Of a stretch of 64,000 bases of DNA, positions 1 through 8,525 are shown piece by piece. The position numbers and the translations under genes were made by a program. Each line of letters starts with the position of its first letter. Position 1 is the stretch's first letter. This DNA is from Methanomicrobiaceae archaeon (GTDB lineage Archaea; Halobacteriota; Methanomicrobia; Methanomicrobiales; Methanomicrobiaceae). The DNA lies in assembly GCA_016928355.1 (NCBI GenBank), contig JAFGKW010000028.1, positions 55,905 through 119,904 on the forward strand, read 5' to 3'. The notes under the pieces are model-generated. The model was given only the letters and a program-made list of their open reading frames with translations, made no database searches and was not told the origin of the DNA.

Positions 1-736
1 CGAAGCCCAGTTGAATGTTGCGGTCTCGGTTGCAAAACAGTGCATCGAGGTTCTAAAGGGCGGATCGGCAAAGTTCGTGGTCAATGCCCCGATGGTGCCC
101 CCCGACCAGCAGGAGAGGATCGACCCGTACGTTAAGCTCGTCCGGAAGATGGGAAGCCTCCTGATACAGCTTATTGAGGGAAGGATCGAATCAATAGAGA
201 TTGAGTACGGCGGCAAGGCGGCAGAATTCGGAAGAAACTCGAAGTATATTACAAGAATGGCACTTAAGGGCATTCTCGACCCGATCCTCCAGACCCCTGT
301 AAATATCGTCAATGCCGAGCTTGCGGCAAAGGAAAGAGGTATCAGGATATCAGAGACAATTACCGACAAGTCACTTGGTTTTACAAACATTGTAACAATT
401 ACGATAAAAACGGATAAGATGTCCGAGAGTGTCAGCGGAAACGTATCATCACCCGAGAAGCTGAGGATAGTCAAGATCGGCGAGTACATGACCGACATGA
501 CTCCCGGCGGGGATGTCGTAATCTCCAGGCACCATGATGTCCCCGGAGTAATCGGGCAGTTTGCAACGATAATTGGTAAGTACGGCGTAAACATTGCAGG
601 TATGCAGGTGGGCAGGAATCAGCCGGGTGAAGAGGCGATTATGGTTCTTAATGTGGACTCTGCAGTCCCTCAGGAGGCAATGGACCAGATTGTAAAGATT
701 GAGGGCGTCTTCACTGCAAAATATGCCCATATCTGA
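1..736 (+). CDS. serA: D-3-phosphoglycerate dehydrogenase, C-terminal part
   Basis: This is the 3' end of serA, cut by the left window edge; the frame is open from base 2, before the first TTG at 11. The enzyme oxidises 3-phosphoglycerate to 3-phosphohydroxypyruvate, the first step of serine synthesis. The opening residues (EAQLNVAVSVAKQ) match the end of the nucleotide-binding domain. They are followed by the intervening domain and a C-terminal ACT domain (about the last 75 residues, with HHDVPGVIGQFATIIG and NIAGMQVGR), which in this family binds serine as feedback inhibitor. The catalytic residues lie outside the window. No downstream operon partner is evident, as the next gene is 124 bp away. 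Confidence 0.93.
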   Translation, partial: EAQLNVAVSVAKQCIEVLKGGSAKFVVNAPMVPPDQQERIDPYVKLVRKMGSLLIQLIEGRIESIEIEYGGKAAEFGRNSKYITRMALKGILDPILQTPVNIVNAELAAKERGIRISETITDKSLGFTNIVTITIKTDKMSESVSGNVSSPEKLRIVKIGEYMTDMTPGGDVVISRHHDVPGVIGQFATIIGKYGVNIAGMQVGRNQPGEEAIMVLNVDSAVPQEAMDQIVKIEGVFTAKYAHI

Positions 737-860
737 AACTTTTTTTAAAGTAATTTTGACATCCATTAGCGGCATTTTTAAAAATCCAGAGTGACTATTT
801 TTTAATTGTAAATGAAATATCACTCATGATAAGAATATCTCTGCAGGGAGTCTGTTTAAA

Positions 861-1496
861 ATGAGGGTCATATCATTTCTTTCGGCAATGGTTTCATTGT
901 CTGCTCTACTGAAGACAGCCTATGACAGGCTGTATGCAGCGGAAGGCGTTCCGGCTGATATTGAGAGTCCTCTCCATGTGCAGTTTAGAAAAACGATTGA
1001 GAGCATGGAGAAATTTCTTGAGAGCATCTATATTGTATTTGGTTCTTCAGTCCTCGGAATGATAATCGATCCTCCTGATCCTCTCTGGCAGGCGGATCAG
1101 GTCTTTAATGAATTCCTGAGAAATTACAGGGAATTCATAGGGGAATTCAGCAAACTGGTTTCAGAGATCCGCAACAGTGGTGAGGATGTCAGGAAGAAAC
1201 TTGGCGGAGAATGGGTTACGCTTGACACAGTCGGCAGGCTGCTTGAGAAAGGGAAGGTTGAATGGGATGATGTCGCTTCCGAGGGAGCTCTCAGGTCTGC
1301 GGATCCGATCCTGAACAACCAGAGGCGTTTCAACAACCATCTGACTGACAGGTTCAGGAAATTTTTAAGTGATGAGATGGAGATTCACGATTTTGAACCC
1401 CTTGATCTGGTCTCATCGCTCATCAGGGAGAACGAGATCATCAACATCACCGGGGCGCGTCTGATGCAGCTCATAAGTGATACAAAAAGAGAATAA
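861..1496 (+). CDS. hypothetical helical protein
   Basis: I do not recognise this 211-residue protein. It appears mostly alpha-helical and soluble, rich in charged residues, with a somewhat hydrophobic first 20 residues (MRVISFLSAMVSLSALL) that is too short and polar for a confident membrane anchor. A GGGAG motif about 10 bases before the ATG supports the start. It stands alone between serA and the ABC export cluster, with about 120 bases before it and 240 after it. Codon use resembles its neighbours, so it is likely a real gene. No catalytic motif or metal-binding cluster is visible, so no function is proposed. Confidence 0.7.
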   Translation: MRVISFLSAMVSLSALLKTAYDRLYAAEGVPADIESPLHVQFRKTIESMEKFLESIYIVFGSSVLGMIIDPPDPLWQADQVFNEFLRNYREFIGEFSKLVSEIRNSGEDVRKKLGGEWVTLDTVGRLLEKGKVEWDDVASEGALRSADPILNNQRRFNNHLTDRFRKFLSDEMEIHDFEPLDLVSSLIRENEIINITGARLMQLISDTKRE

Positions 1497-1592
1497 ACTT
1501 ATTTTATCTTTTATATTCTTTTTTAGTCTTTAATTACCTTTTAATTCCTGTCGTTTTCATCTTTTCGCCCGGACCTGATCTGTTCTGAAAAA

Positions 1593-1608
1593 GGAAGCTT
1601 ATATATAC
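1593..1608 (+). promoter_or_regulatory. TATA-type promoter for the ABC export operon
   Basis: A GGAAGC stretch followed by TTATATATAC resembles an archaeal BRE/TATA pair. It lies about 130 bases before the start at 1741, which implies a leader of roughly 105 bases. A second TATA-like stretch (GTATATTATAC) occurs near 1639-1651. Which of the two is used cannot be decided from sequence. Confidence 0.45.
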
Positions 1609-1740
1609 TTATGGTGAGCATCTTTTTACTAAATGTAAAGTATATTATACTTAGGTGCAGGGCAGTTTACATGAGTCTCCCTGCAGTACTCCCGGTACAT
1701 TCCGGGATCTCTCCGTCAAATGAAAAATGAGGTTTCAGAG

Positions 1741-3009
1741 ATGAAAAATTTAAAAATATTTCTTGGAATAATGCTCCTGCTGGCTGCAGTTCCATTTATA
1801 GCAGCAGCAGATGATGACAAGGATACGTCCTATACTTACGTGACCGTAACGGGAATTGAATATGATCCGGAGGTCTTCATGCCCGGGGATACGGGAACTC
1901 TAAAAGTGACCGTTAAGAATACCGGGGATACCAGTGTAAGTGTCAACAGGGCCGAACTCTACTCAAAGGATATAACAAATCTTAATGATGAGGCATATGA
2001 CACGGTAGGCGCAATTGGTGCAGGAAATTCCATGGAGTTTACTTTTACTGTTAAGGCACCTGTAAAGGAGGGAATCTATTACCCGAGATTCTACCTGGAC
2101 TTTTCCGGGTCAAGCAGCCTTTCATACAATATTCCGCTGAAGGTTGACGATACGGACCTTGCCATTTCTGTTATCGATTCACCCGATTCATGGCAGAATG
2201 ATGTATCGAAATTTGTGAAGATAAGGGTTGGAAATCCCGGTGAATCTGCTGCCGATGGTGTAATTGTCTATGCATCGGGAGAAGGGATTGAGTCTTCACA
2301 GACGAGTCTTTTCGTAGGTGCACTTGAATCCAACGAATATGTTGATCTTACTTTTGAGATAACTCCCTCGAAGGAGACCTCACTGGTTTTCAATGCGGAG
2401 TGGAATAACGGGATGAACTCTCATACATCTGAGGTATCTGTTCCTGTTGTATTCGGGGAGGACACGACCGGTGCTGAGATGATCATCAACAACGTCGGTG
2501 TCTCCGGGGGAACTATTACAGGGGATGTCTCAAATGCAGGGCTCGAGGACGCCTATTCGGTCATTGTGACCGTAGGATCTCCTGCTGAAGCTGCAGAACC
2601 GTATAAGCAATATGTCCTCGGCTCACTTGAGCCGGACGACTTCTCAAGCTTTGAGGTGACTTATTCGCTTCAGGGAGGAAGCTCTTCGTTTCCTCTTATA
2701 ATTTCATGGAAGGATGAGAACGGAAATTCATATTCATCCGAGTACATTGTATCCTCTTCCTCGGGACAGATGGCAGACGGTGATTCAGTATCTGCCGGCG
2801 ATATGCCATCCGGAATTTCCGGCGGGCAGAGAGGTGGTGGAATGGGAATGATGGGTGGAATGGGCTCAGGTTTTGCCAACATTCCCATTGTCGAGATAAT
2901 CATTGTACTGATTGCAGGCCTGGGTCTTGTCATCGGCTGGAAGAAAAGTTATCTGGCAAAGGGTATCCAGGTTGTTAAGGAGAAGCTTGGTAAAGAGGAC
3001 CAGAAGTAG
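1741..3009 (+). CDS. secreted membrane-anchored CARDB/COG1361-like protein of an ABC export system
   Basis: A 422-residue extracellular protein encoded first in an operon with an ABC ATPase and an FtsX-type permease. I start at 1741, not at the ATG at 1720, because a TGAGG motif sits 8 bases before it and a clean signal peptide follows (MKNLKIFLGIMLLLAAVPFIAAA). The body consists of beta-sandwich repeats of the S-layer-like/CARDB type (for example GDTGTLKVTVKNTGDTSVSV). A Gly/Met-rich linker (GGGMGMMGGMGSG) comes next, then a single membrane helix (IPIVEIIIVLIAGLGLVIGW) and a basic tail. By position it is probably an extracytoplasmic partner of the transporter; the substrate is unknown. Confidence 0.8.
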   Translation: MKNLKIFLGIMLLLAAVPFIAAADDDKDTSYTYVTVTGIEYDPEVFMPGDTGTLKVTVKNTGDTSVSVNRAELYSKDITNLNDEAYDTVGAIGAGNSMEFTFTVKAPVKEGIYYPRFYLDFSGSSSLSYNIPLKVDDTDLAISVIDSPDSWQNDVSKFVKIRVGNPGESAADGVIVYASGEGIESSQTSLFVGALESNEYVDLTFEITPSKETSLVFNAEWNNGMNSHTSEVSVPVVFGEDTTGAEMIINNVGVSGGTITGDVSNAGLEDAYSVIVTVGSPAEAAEPYKQYVLGSLEPDDFSSFEVTYSLQGGSSSFPLIISWKDENGNSYSSEYIVSSSSGQMADGDSVSAGDMPSGISGGQRGGGMGMMGGMGSGFANIPIVEIIIVLIAGLGLVIGWKKSYLAKGIQVVKEKLGKEDQK

Positions 3010-3022
3010 GGAAGTGGAAGCA

Positions 3023-3700
3023 ATGACAGACAAGCCGGTTATTAAACTGGAGAATGTCACAAAGGTCTACTCTCTTCCTACGGATGACGTTATCGCCCTG
3101 GACAATATCAATCTTGATATTATGAAAGGGGAGTTCGTAGCTATAATGGGAACTTCCGGTTCGGGAAAGTCGACCCTCTTAAACCAGATTGGCTGCCTTG
3201 ACGTACCAACTTCCGGAAACCTCTATATCGACGGGAGAAATGTCAGGGATTTGAACGATAATGAACTGACAGATCTCAGAAGGGATAAGATTGGCTATAT
3301 CTTCCAGAATTTCAACCTGATCCCCCTTCTTGACCTGAGTGAAAATGTTGAGTATCCCATGCTCCTCAAGAACAAGAAGAGGGATGAAACCGGTTATCCT
3401 AAAAAACTCCTGGAGATGGTGGGTCTTGATGAAACAAGAATCAGGCACCGGCCGAATGAGATCTCCGGTGGTCAGAGGCAGAGGGTCGCGATTGCGAGGG
3501 CGCTTGTAAACGATCCAACCATACTTCTTTGCGATGAACCGACCGGAAACCTCGATTCAAAGACAAGTGCACAGATCATGGATATGATATCCGGACTCAA
3601 CCGCGAGGGAAGAACCGTAGTAATGGTGACTCACGAGCCCTTTATAGCAAAATATGCTGAGAGGACAATCGTCATGGAGGACGGGAGGATCGTCTCATGA
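3023..3700 (+). CDS. ABC transporter ATP-binding protein (MacB/LolD type)
   Basis: A 225-residue cytoplasmic ATPase of the MacB/LolD family, which drives mechanotransmission-type ABC systems. All motifs are present: Walker A GTSGSGKST, Q-loop FQNF, signature ISGGQRQR, Walker B ILLCDEPTGNLD and the H-loop VTHE. The ATG at 3023 is chosen because the open frame farther upstream lies inside the previous gene. The gene follows that one by 13 bases and overlaps the next by four (ATGA), so all three are surely co-transcribed. Family members often work with a periplasmic-type protein and export lipids, peptides or drugs; the cargo cannot be read from sequence. Confidence 0.95.
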   Translation: MTDKPVIKLENVTKVYSLPTDDVIALDNINLDIMKGEFVAIMGTSGSGKSTLLNQIGCLDVPTSGNLYIDGRNVRDLNDNELTDLRRDKIGYIFQNFNLIPLLDLSENVEYPMLLKNKKRDETGYPKKLLEMVGLDETRIRHRPNEISGGQRQRVAIARALVNDPTILLCDEPTGNLDSKTSAQIMDMISGLNREGRTVVMVTHEPFIAKYAERTIVMEDGRIVS

Positions 3701-4938
3701 TATTTGGGGACATCTTTCTTGAACTCTCGATAAGGAATGTCAGGCTGAACTTCCTGAGGTCCCTGCTTGCAGCGATAGGCATCGTGATAGGTGTTGTTGC
3801 AATAACTTCCATAGGAATTATGGGGGCGAATATGACCCTCTCTGTTACGGCTGAGCTTTCCGAGAGCGGGAACGTAATCATGATCACTCCTGATTCCAGT
3901 GGTGGCGGAGGCGGGGGTTTTCCCGGGGGAATGGGCGGTGGCAGCTCTTCGGATGATGAGGACGAATATATCGACAAAACCCAGCTTAGAAAAATAAAGC
4001 AGATCGCCACATCGGGCGATAATCTGGTTGTTCCCCTCTATACCACAAGTGAAAACATCGATGTCAGCGGACAGGAGGGAAGAGCAACCATATACGGTAT
4101 CGACATAAATCTTGTTCCCGATCTCGTCGAGGTTGAGGAAGGGTCCATGCCGCTCAGTACAGCCGGAGTCCTGGTCGGCTCAACCCTTGCCGAGAGGTAT
4201 GATCTCAAGGTCGGCAGCAGGATACAGGTCGGCGATGAAGAGGTCGAAGACGACGATGATATTCCCCAGTTCACTGTCCGCGTTACAGGCATACTCGAGG
4301 AGAAGGGAATGTCGTCCGATCTCAATACCGATAGTGCCATCGTAATGGACGAGTCTCTGTATACCGGCCACTTTGGCGGGGAGTATGAATATGATCAGGT
4401 GAATATCATTGCAGGCGATATAAACGATATTAAGCAGCTTGAGGAGGATCTTGATTATGCCTTAAACTACAGGGAGGACGAGGTCCTGATACAGGATTCC
4501 GGTTCTATGCTCGAGAGGATATCCGAGACTCTCGGGACGATGACGTCCTTCATGTCTGCAATAGGTGCAATATCGCTCCTTGTAGCTGCGGTATCGATAT
4601 TCAACGTCATGATGATGTCGGTTACCGAGAGGGTGAAGGAGATAGGTATTCTCAGGAGTATAGGGACGAGGAGGAGCGAGGTCCGGAAGATGTTCCTCTA
4701 TGAGTCGATGCTTCTCGGAGTGATTGGTGCCGGAATCGGTGCTGTTGCAAGTTTCATCGGCGGATATATTCTTACATACGGAATGATCGGGACGACTGAA
4801 TATTTCTTCATGCCCGAAAGCCTGGTATATATCCCGATGGGGATGTTTACGGGAATCGTAATCTGTATTCTCTCCGGAGTATACCCTGCATACAGGGCGT
4901 CATGCCTGGATCCGATAGAGGCATTAAGGGCCGAATAA
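3697..4938 (+). CDS. ABC transporter permease, MacB/FtsX type
   Basis: A 413-residue membrane protein with the FtsX/MacB layout: one N-terminal helix (about residues 20-45), a large extracytoplasmic MacB-PCD-like domain, then three C-terminal helices. The conserved cytoplasmic coupling stretch ERVKEIGILRSIGTRR precedes the second of these helices. The last residues (PAYRASCLDPIEALRAE) are typical of the family. An unusual Gly-rich then acidic insertion (about residues 67-90: GGGGGGFPGGMGGG, then DDEDE) lies early in the outer domain. The start overlaps the ATPase stop as ATGA. It dimerises with the ATPase gene product to form the transporter. Confidence 0.92.
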   Translation: MIFGDIFLELSIRNVRLNFLRSLLAAIGIVIGVVAITSIGIMGANMTLSVTAELSESGNVIMITPDSSGGGGGGFPGGMGGGSSSDDEDEYIDKTQLRKIKQIATSGDNLVVPLYTTSENIDVSGQEGRATIYGIDINLVPDLVEVEEGSMPLSTAGVLVGSTLAERYDLKVGSRIQVGDEEVEDDDDIPQFTVRVTGILEEKGMSSDLNTDSAIVMDESLYTGHFGGEYEYDQVNIIAGDINDIKQLEEDLDYALNYREDEVLIQDSGSMLERISETLGTMTSFMSAIGAISLLVAAVSIFNVMMMSVTERVKEIGILRSIGTRRSEVRKMFLYESMLLGVIGAGIGAVASFIGGYILTYGMIGTTEYFFMPESLVYIPMGMFTGIVICILSGVYPAYRASCLDPIEALRAE

Positions 4939-4956
4939 AGGCACCTTTTTTTTGAG

Positions 4957-5166
4957 AAGGGTATAAGCCTCTTCGGGGCAGTCCCAGCTCAGTTTGCTAT
5001 GCAAATTTTCGCACAATGAAGATAGCCCGGGCTGAACGCTGCCCCTCCGGGTAGCCTCACCCGGGAAAAGAAGTTTAGGAGCAGGAGGGGGATGCTCGGC
5101 CATCCCCTCTGCGACTTATCGCAGTTAGGGGGAGGGTTATAGGGAGGGGAGCCTTCCCCCCTCCCT
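4957..5166 (-). repeat. dispersed structured intergenic repeat, copy A
   Basis: This 210-base element lies between two convergent genes and reads on the minus strand. It shares blocks with the copies at 7351, 26623 and 44953. The blocks are a hairpin TGCGA-TAAG-TCGCA (5110-5123), a 7-bp hairpin GGGGATG/CATCCCC (5088-5107), a GCCCCGAAGAGGC-type hairpin followed by TTATACCCTT (4959-4980), and purine/pyrimidine-rich stems at the outer end. No protein is encoded convincingly. Confidence 0.8.
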
Positions 5167-5294
5167 GAATAATAATTCATATGTTATTGAACAGATTCAA
5201 ATATTCAATGAATCTATTGCCTGGAAATTAAAATAGCTGATAAAACGAAGGAATTTATTGATGAGATAATGGGTTATGTGTGTTATTTAAAAAA

Positions 5295-5489
5295 TTATTC
5301 CCCGTATGTAAACACTTCTTCGATGGTTACTTCGAAATAGCGGGCAATCTTAAATGCCAGATCAAGGGATGGATCGTATTTTCCCTTTTCTATTGCGAGG
5401 ATGGTCTGCCTTGTGACTCCAAGCTCTTTTGCAAGCCCTTCCTGGGTCAGGTCGTGCATCGCACGAAAGACCTTAATCCGATTCTTCAT
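5295..5489 (-). CDS. XRE-family transcriptional regulator
   Basis: A 64-residue single-domain DNA-binding protein. The start MKNRIKVFRAMHDLTQ at 5489 is preferred to a longer frame because homologues of this compact class begin this way. The helix-turn-helix covers LTQEGLAKELGVTRQTILAIEKG, and the end, F-E-V-T-I-E-E-V-F, is typical of this small Cro/CI-like group. It overlaps the upstream membrane protein gene by 17 bases, so the two form an operon. Such regulator and membrane-protein pairs are common in archaea, and the regulator may control its own operon. Confidence 0.88.
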   Translation of the reverse strand: MKNRIKVFRAMHDLTQEGLAKELGVTRQTILAIEKGKYDPSLDLAFKIARYFEVTIEEVFTYGE

Positions 5490-5934
5490 CGGTGTCGTAT
5501 CCTCCGTATTTATTGTTGTAATAGATCCTGAATGCCACAAAGAGTAATATTACTCCCACCAGCATGATCAGCTGACCGAAGATCGGCCCGAATATTGCAC
5601 GACGGATATCCCTGCTGAAATCGATAAACCTGACAATGGAACCAAGGAGTATGGAAAAGCTCATTATCCAGAAAATCTGGAGAGTCCTCAGCGCAGACTT
5701 TGAGTTTACAAGTTCAACTCTTTCATCCCTTCCGCCAAGCTCGGTCTTCCTCCCGAGATCCATCAGGAAATATGCAGTGACGATGCCTATTGTAAGAGCC
5801 AGCGATGTCACTTCCATTGCGGGTGGCCTGTTGTAGTCCGCGGCCCACCAGATGACTCCTATCTCGATCAGGGCGATGAATGCTACAATTATGTACGAGA
5901 TATTCCTGCTTATCCGGATTTTCATATCGATCAC
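5473..5934 (-). CDS. DUF2178-like membrane protein
   Basis: A 153-residue integral membrane protein with four predicted helices (about residues 10-30, 42-60, 92-112 and 120-140) and a polar middle with GRDERVELVNSKSALRTL. This layout fits DUF2178-type proteins, which are usually paired with a small XRE regulator, as here with the following overlapping gene. The start at 5934 could be moved to the ATG three codons later. The stop lies inside the regulator reading frame, a sign of translational coupling. Its function is unknown. Confidence 0.75.
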   Translation of the reverse strand: MIDMKIRISRNISYIIVAFIALIEIGVIWWAADYNRPPAMEVTSLALTIGIVTAYFLMDLGRKTELGGRDERVELVNSKSALRTLQIFWIMSFSILLGSIVRFIDFSRDIRRAIFGPIFGQLIMLVGVILLFVAFRIYYNNKYGGYDTDEESD

Positions 5935-6023
5935 GACAAACTATTGAAACATATATTTTTATTTTTAATATTGTTTGTTATACACCTGAAGGGTTTTTTC
6001 TGCTAATTGAAAGTTACAAGTGA

Positions 6024-6359
6024 TTACATCATCCCTGAACCGTTCTCGGTCAGGTTCAGCATTACGACTCCTGCAACGATTACGAGGATTGAAAGTATCT
6101 TCATAGAACCGGCAGGCTCTTTGAAATATATCATCCCTATCAGCGACACCAGCAGTATCCCCAACCCCGCCCAGATCGCGTAGGCGAAGCTCAGGTCAAA
6201 TTCCTTTAAAGCGAAGATGAATACGGTAAACGAGATCCCCCAGAAGACGAAGGTGAGAACCGATGCGTAGATATTGCTAAAGCCGTCCGAGAGTTTCATG
6301 CAGGTCGAACCGCAGAGTTCGGTCAGGATTCCTACGGAGAGGAGAAGCCACCGCATCAT
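6024..6359 (-). CDS. small multidrug resistance (SMR) family transporter
   Basis: A 111-residue protein of four membrane helices, the usual SMR size. The key membrane-embedded glutamate is at residue 14 (LTELCGSTCMK), and the AYAIWAGLG motif is present in helix 3. SMR proteins work as antiparallel dimers that exchange protons for cationic drugs or guanidinium-type compounds. Only one gene is present, so a homodimer is likely. The last residues (NLTENGSGMM) are somewhat longer than usual. There is no regulator next to it apart from the XRE gene 530 bases away. The substrate cannot be assigned. Confidence 0.88.
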   Translation of the reverse strand: MMRWLLLSVGILTELCGSTCMKLSDGFSNIYASVLTFVFWGISFTVFIFALKEFDLSFAYAIWAGLGILLVSLIGMIYFKEPAGSMKILSILVIVAGVVMLNLTENGSGMM

Positions 6360-6511
6360 GCCGGCTCACCTGAATATTTTTTGAAATTCATGTAAAATGC
6401 TATTATTTTCGGTTGCTATTATAGTCTCCCGAAGTTTTTTTGGATGTGAAGGGAGGATTTTGATTAAAATCCCGTCGCAACGATTAACTACAATCTCACT
6501 AATTCATTTTT

Positions 6512-6940
6512 ATGAACCTTAAATGGAAGAACATCATAATTTCAGCGATTGTATGCGGTGTTGTCCTGCTGGTCGTGACCTTCGCTGCGGACTTCATCGC
6601 GACGCTTATTGCACCCTATTCTATAATGGATCTCGGCGGGATGAGATCGATGGACGATCCCGTCATGGCACTCTATTTCCTCTACCCGTTCGTACTTGCC
6701 CTTATGGCCGGCATTGTATTCGACATCGTCAAAGATTCGATAAAAGGGGAATCGCCCTGCCACAGGGGAATCGTCTTCGGTACGATCCTCTTCCTGCTCC
6801 TCGTGATCCCGGAGTTCTGGCTGCTTTATACCTCGATGGACTACCCGACCGGATTCTATATCTCCGCCGTCCTCAGCGGGATAATCGCATATCCGCTGAT
6901 GGGGATAATTTACGTAAAGATCTGGGAGAAGTTTTCGTAA
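6512..6940 (+). CDS. hypothetical membrane protein
   Basis: A 142-residue protein with about four hydrophobic segments (residues 9-35, 55-75, 88-105 and 118-138) and almost no soluble domain. I do not recognise a named family. There is no strong ribosome-binding site before the ATG, but an A/T-rich stretch 25-40 bases upstream could be a TATA box, which would give a leaderless or short-leader transcript. It stands alone, with the SMR gene divergent upstream and non-coding DNA downstream. Confidence 0.7.
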   Translation: MNLKWKNIIISAIVCGVVLLVVTFAADFIATLIAPYSIMDLGGMRSMDDPVMALYFLYPFVLALMAGIVFDIVKDSIKGESPCHRGIVFGTILFLLLVIPEFWLLYTSMDYPTGFYISAVLSGIIAYPLMGIIYVKIWEKFS

Positions 6941-7350
6941 TCGAGTGTTCTCGTCCTTTCCTCAATCGAAGGGGCTCTGTAACCAATTGATTTCCCGGGG
7001 CGACCTTCGGTCACCATTTTTTTGGTCCGGGAGATTTTTACAACAATGTTTGATCAGAATGTTGTTCAAAAACACTCAATATGGGCTATTTTTGCCTGTT
7101 TTTGCCCTTTTTGAAGCTCATATAAAAAGAAGTGTAGAATAGTCTGGAAATCCTGTGAAAGTGCGTAATTCCATCGAAATACGGGCAAGTTATTGCCCTG
7201 TTTTTTCAGACGATGTTTGTATAGGGTGAAGAAGAGATCGACTAATACACGCAATCTATGTGGACGACATTTTCGGTCGTTTTGAGGTGATTTAAGCGTT
7301 ATTTAAGCTGATCTCTATCAAAAGGGTATCGTGATTAAGGACTAAGAAAG
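6941..7350. other. non-coding stretch before repeat copy B
   Basis: I see no convincing gene in these 410 bases; the short open frames lack coding character and ribosome sites. One notable structure is a hairpin near 6992-7028: a CCCGG arm, an inner GACC-TTC-GGTC stem, a T-run and a closing CCGGG. The core GGCGACCTNCGGTC also occurs inside repeat copy D near 45112-45125, so part of this stretch may belong to the same repeat family. Confidence 0.5.
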
Positions 7351-7586
7351 AGAGGGGAGACCCCTCCCTTTGACCCCTCTCCCGATTGCGATAAGTCGCA
7401 AAAGGAATGGGTAGGCATCCCCTTTAGCTCCGGGGATTTTCTTTTTTTTAAAACCTTAAATATAGAATTTTTCTCACCGGTCGAGGCCACCCGGACGGGT
7501 GGCGTCCAGACCGGGCTCTCGGCATTGCGAAAATACGCGAAGCGAATTAAGCACCGGTCTGCCCCGAAGGGGCTTATGGCCTTTAA
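7351..7586 (+). repeat. dispersed structured intergenic repeat, copy B
   Basis: The same architecture as the copies at 4957, 26623 and 44953, read on the plus strand. A GGGGAGACCCCTCCC-type stem comes first, then the hairpin TGCGA-TAAG-TCGCA (7387-7400). A hairpin GGAATG/CATCCCC with one mismatch follows (7404-7422). Next are a CCACCCGGACGGGTGG stem (7488-7503) and the terminal GCCCC-GAA-GGGGC hairpin (7561-7573) followed by TTATGGCCTTT. It lies between convergent genes. Confidence 0.8.
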
Positions 7587-7680
7587 AGTGAAGGGTAATT
7601 GTGCAAGGCTTGCTTTTTATTTGAGATTATACCTGTTCTATTTCTTATACAAATTATAAGGAAAGAGAATTTCATTGGTG

Positions 7681-8190
7681 TCAAATCTTTTTAATTTCAT
7701 CAATTAGATTTGAAGCTTCATTTATTGCAAAAACCATGCTTTTTGAAGATGCAATGGCAACTTCTTGAGAACGGGAACTTAATATGGGATAATTATCTGC
7801 TACCGAAGGGTCAATTATTTGAGGATTCTCTTTAATTAATTGCTGAGTTAACTTTCTTTCGGATTCGGCAATCATTAAATTAATATAAAATTTATAAATG
7901 ATTTTAGCTTGGTTTTTGCATAATTTTTGAATATCTTCTTGTATTCTATAATAAATGCCATTATCTGGGTAAAATGGTTGTATCACATCTAATGGACGAT
8001 TTACATTTTCATTAGATGAATGTAATTTTGAATATTCTTTTATTCTTTTTTCAATAGATTCAATGTCTGCAACAATGGCATTTTCAATGTTTTTTGCATT
8101 TTTATAATCATTATAAAAAATTAATGAAAAGTTGGATATAAATACAATTAAACCTCCAACAATTACTCCTAACAGTCCTTCACTAAGCAT
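7681..8190 (-). CDS. AT-rich orphan membrane-anchored protein
   Basis: A 169-residue protein with one N-terminal membrane helix (LLGVIVGGLIVFISNFSLIF) followed by a mostly helical, Lys/Glu/Ile/Asn-rich soluble part (for example NAKNIENAIVADIESIEKR). I recognise no domain. The coding DNA is clearly more AT-rich than its neighbours and uses AT-ending codons. It sits about 100 bases from a tRNA-Ser gene, a common integration site, so acquisition from outside is likely. The start at 8190 is the only Met near the beginning of the helix; the frame itself looks intact. Confidence 0.65.
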   Translation of the reverse strand: MLSEGLLGVIVGGLIVFISNFSLIFYNDYKNAKNIENAIVADIESIEKRIKEYSKLHSSNENVNRPLDVIQPFYPDNGIYYRIQEDIQKLCKNQAKIIYKFYINLMIAESERKLTQQLIKENPQIIDPSVADNYPILSSRSQEVAIASSKSMVFAINEASNLIDEIKKI

Positions 8191-8290
8191 ATGATTGCTT
8201 AATATTCTTATTGTTTAATTAATTTTAGTTTAATTTTTTCATAATTAATGAATGTCAGTAAATTGTGTATATCATAAAAAAACGTCAAAA

Positions 8291-8376
8291 CGCTGAGGGG
8301 GAGATTTGAACTCCCGAGGGGAAAGCTCCCCACAGGCTTTCCAGGCCTGCGCCCTACCAGACTAGACTACCTCAGC
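8291..8376 (-). tRNA. tRNA-Ser (GGA)
   Basis: The cloverleaf folds on the minus strand. The acceptor stem is GCTGAGG with CCTCAGC and discriminator G. The anticodon stem CAGGC/GCCTG closes the loop CTGGAAA, with anticodon GGA. The long variable arm (GGGGAGCTTTCCCC) is typical of serine tRNAs, and the T-loop is TTCAAAT. CCA is not encoded. Confidence 0.96.
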
Positions 8377-8525
8377 AAAAAGCTGCTGCACAAAGAAAAT
8401 GTGCTTCACATTATTGGCTTGGTATTCTAATAACTCTATTGTTTTTCGTGTCGTTTCCGGTGTTTTTTTCAGGCGGGATTTCGTCTCCCGGCGGGCCTGT
8501 AAAAAATAGAATTATTCGGGTCTCT

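Noticed and set aside
6523..6990. Long +1-shifted frame inside the membrane protein gene at 6512
   Set aside because: It is rich in Arg, His, Cys and Pro, typical of an out-of-frame shadow of a hydrophobic protein.
7066..7254. 62-codon minus-strand ORF before repeat copy B
   Set aside because: No ribosome site, no recognisable pattern and low coding character; it lies in a stretch with structured non-coding elements.
8471..8500. CAGGC...GCCTG hairpin after the PPOX gene as an intrinsic terminator
   Set aside because: The hairpin is followed by an A-run, not a T-run, on the strand that would need it, and archaea do not require hairpins. I cannot assign a role.
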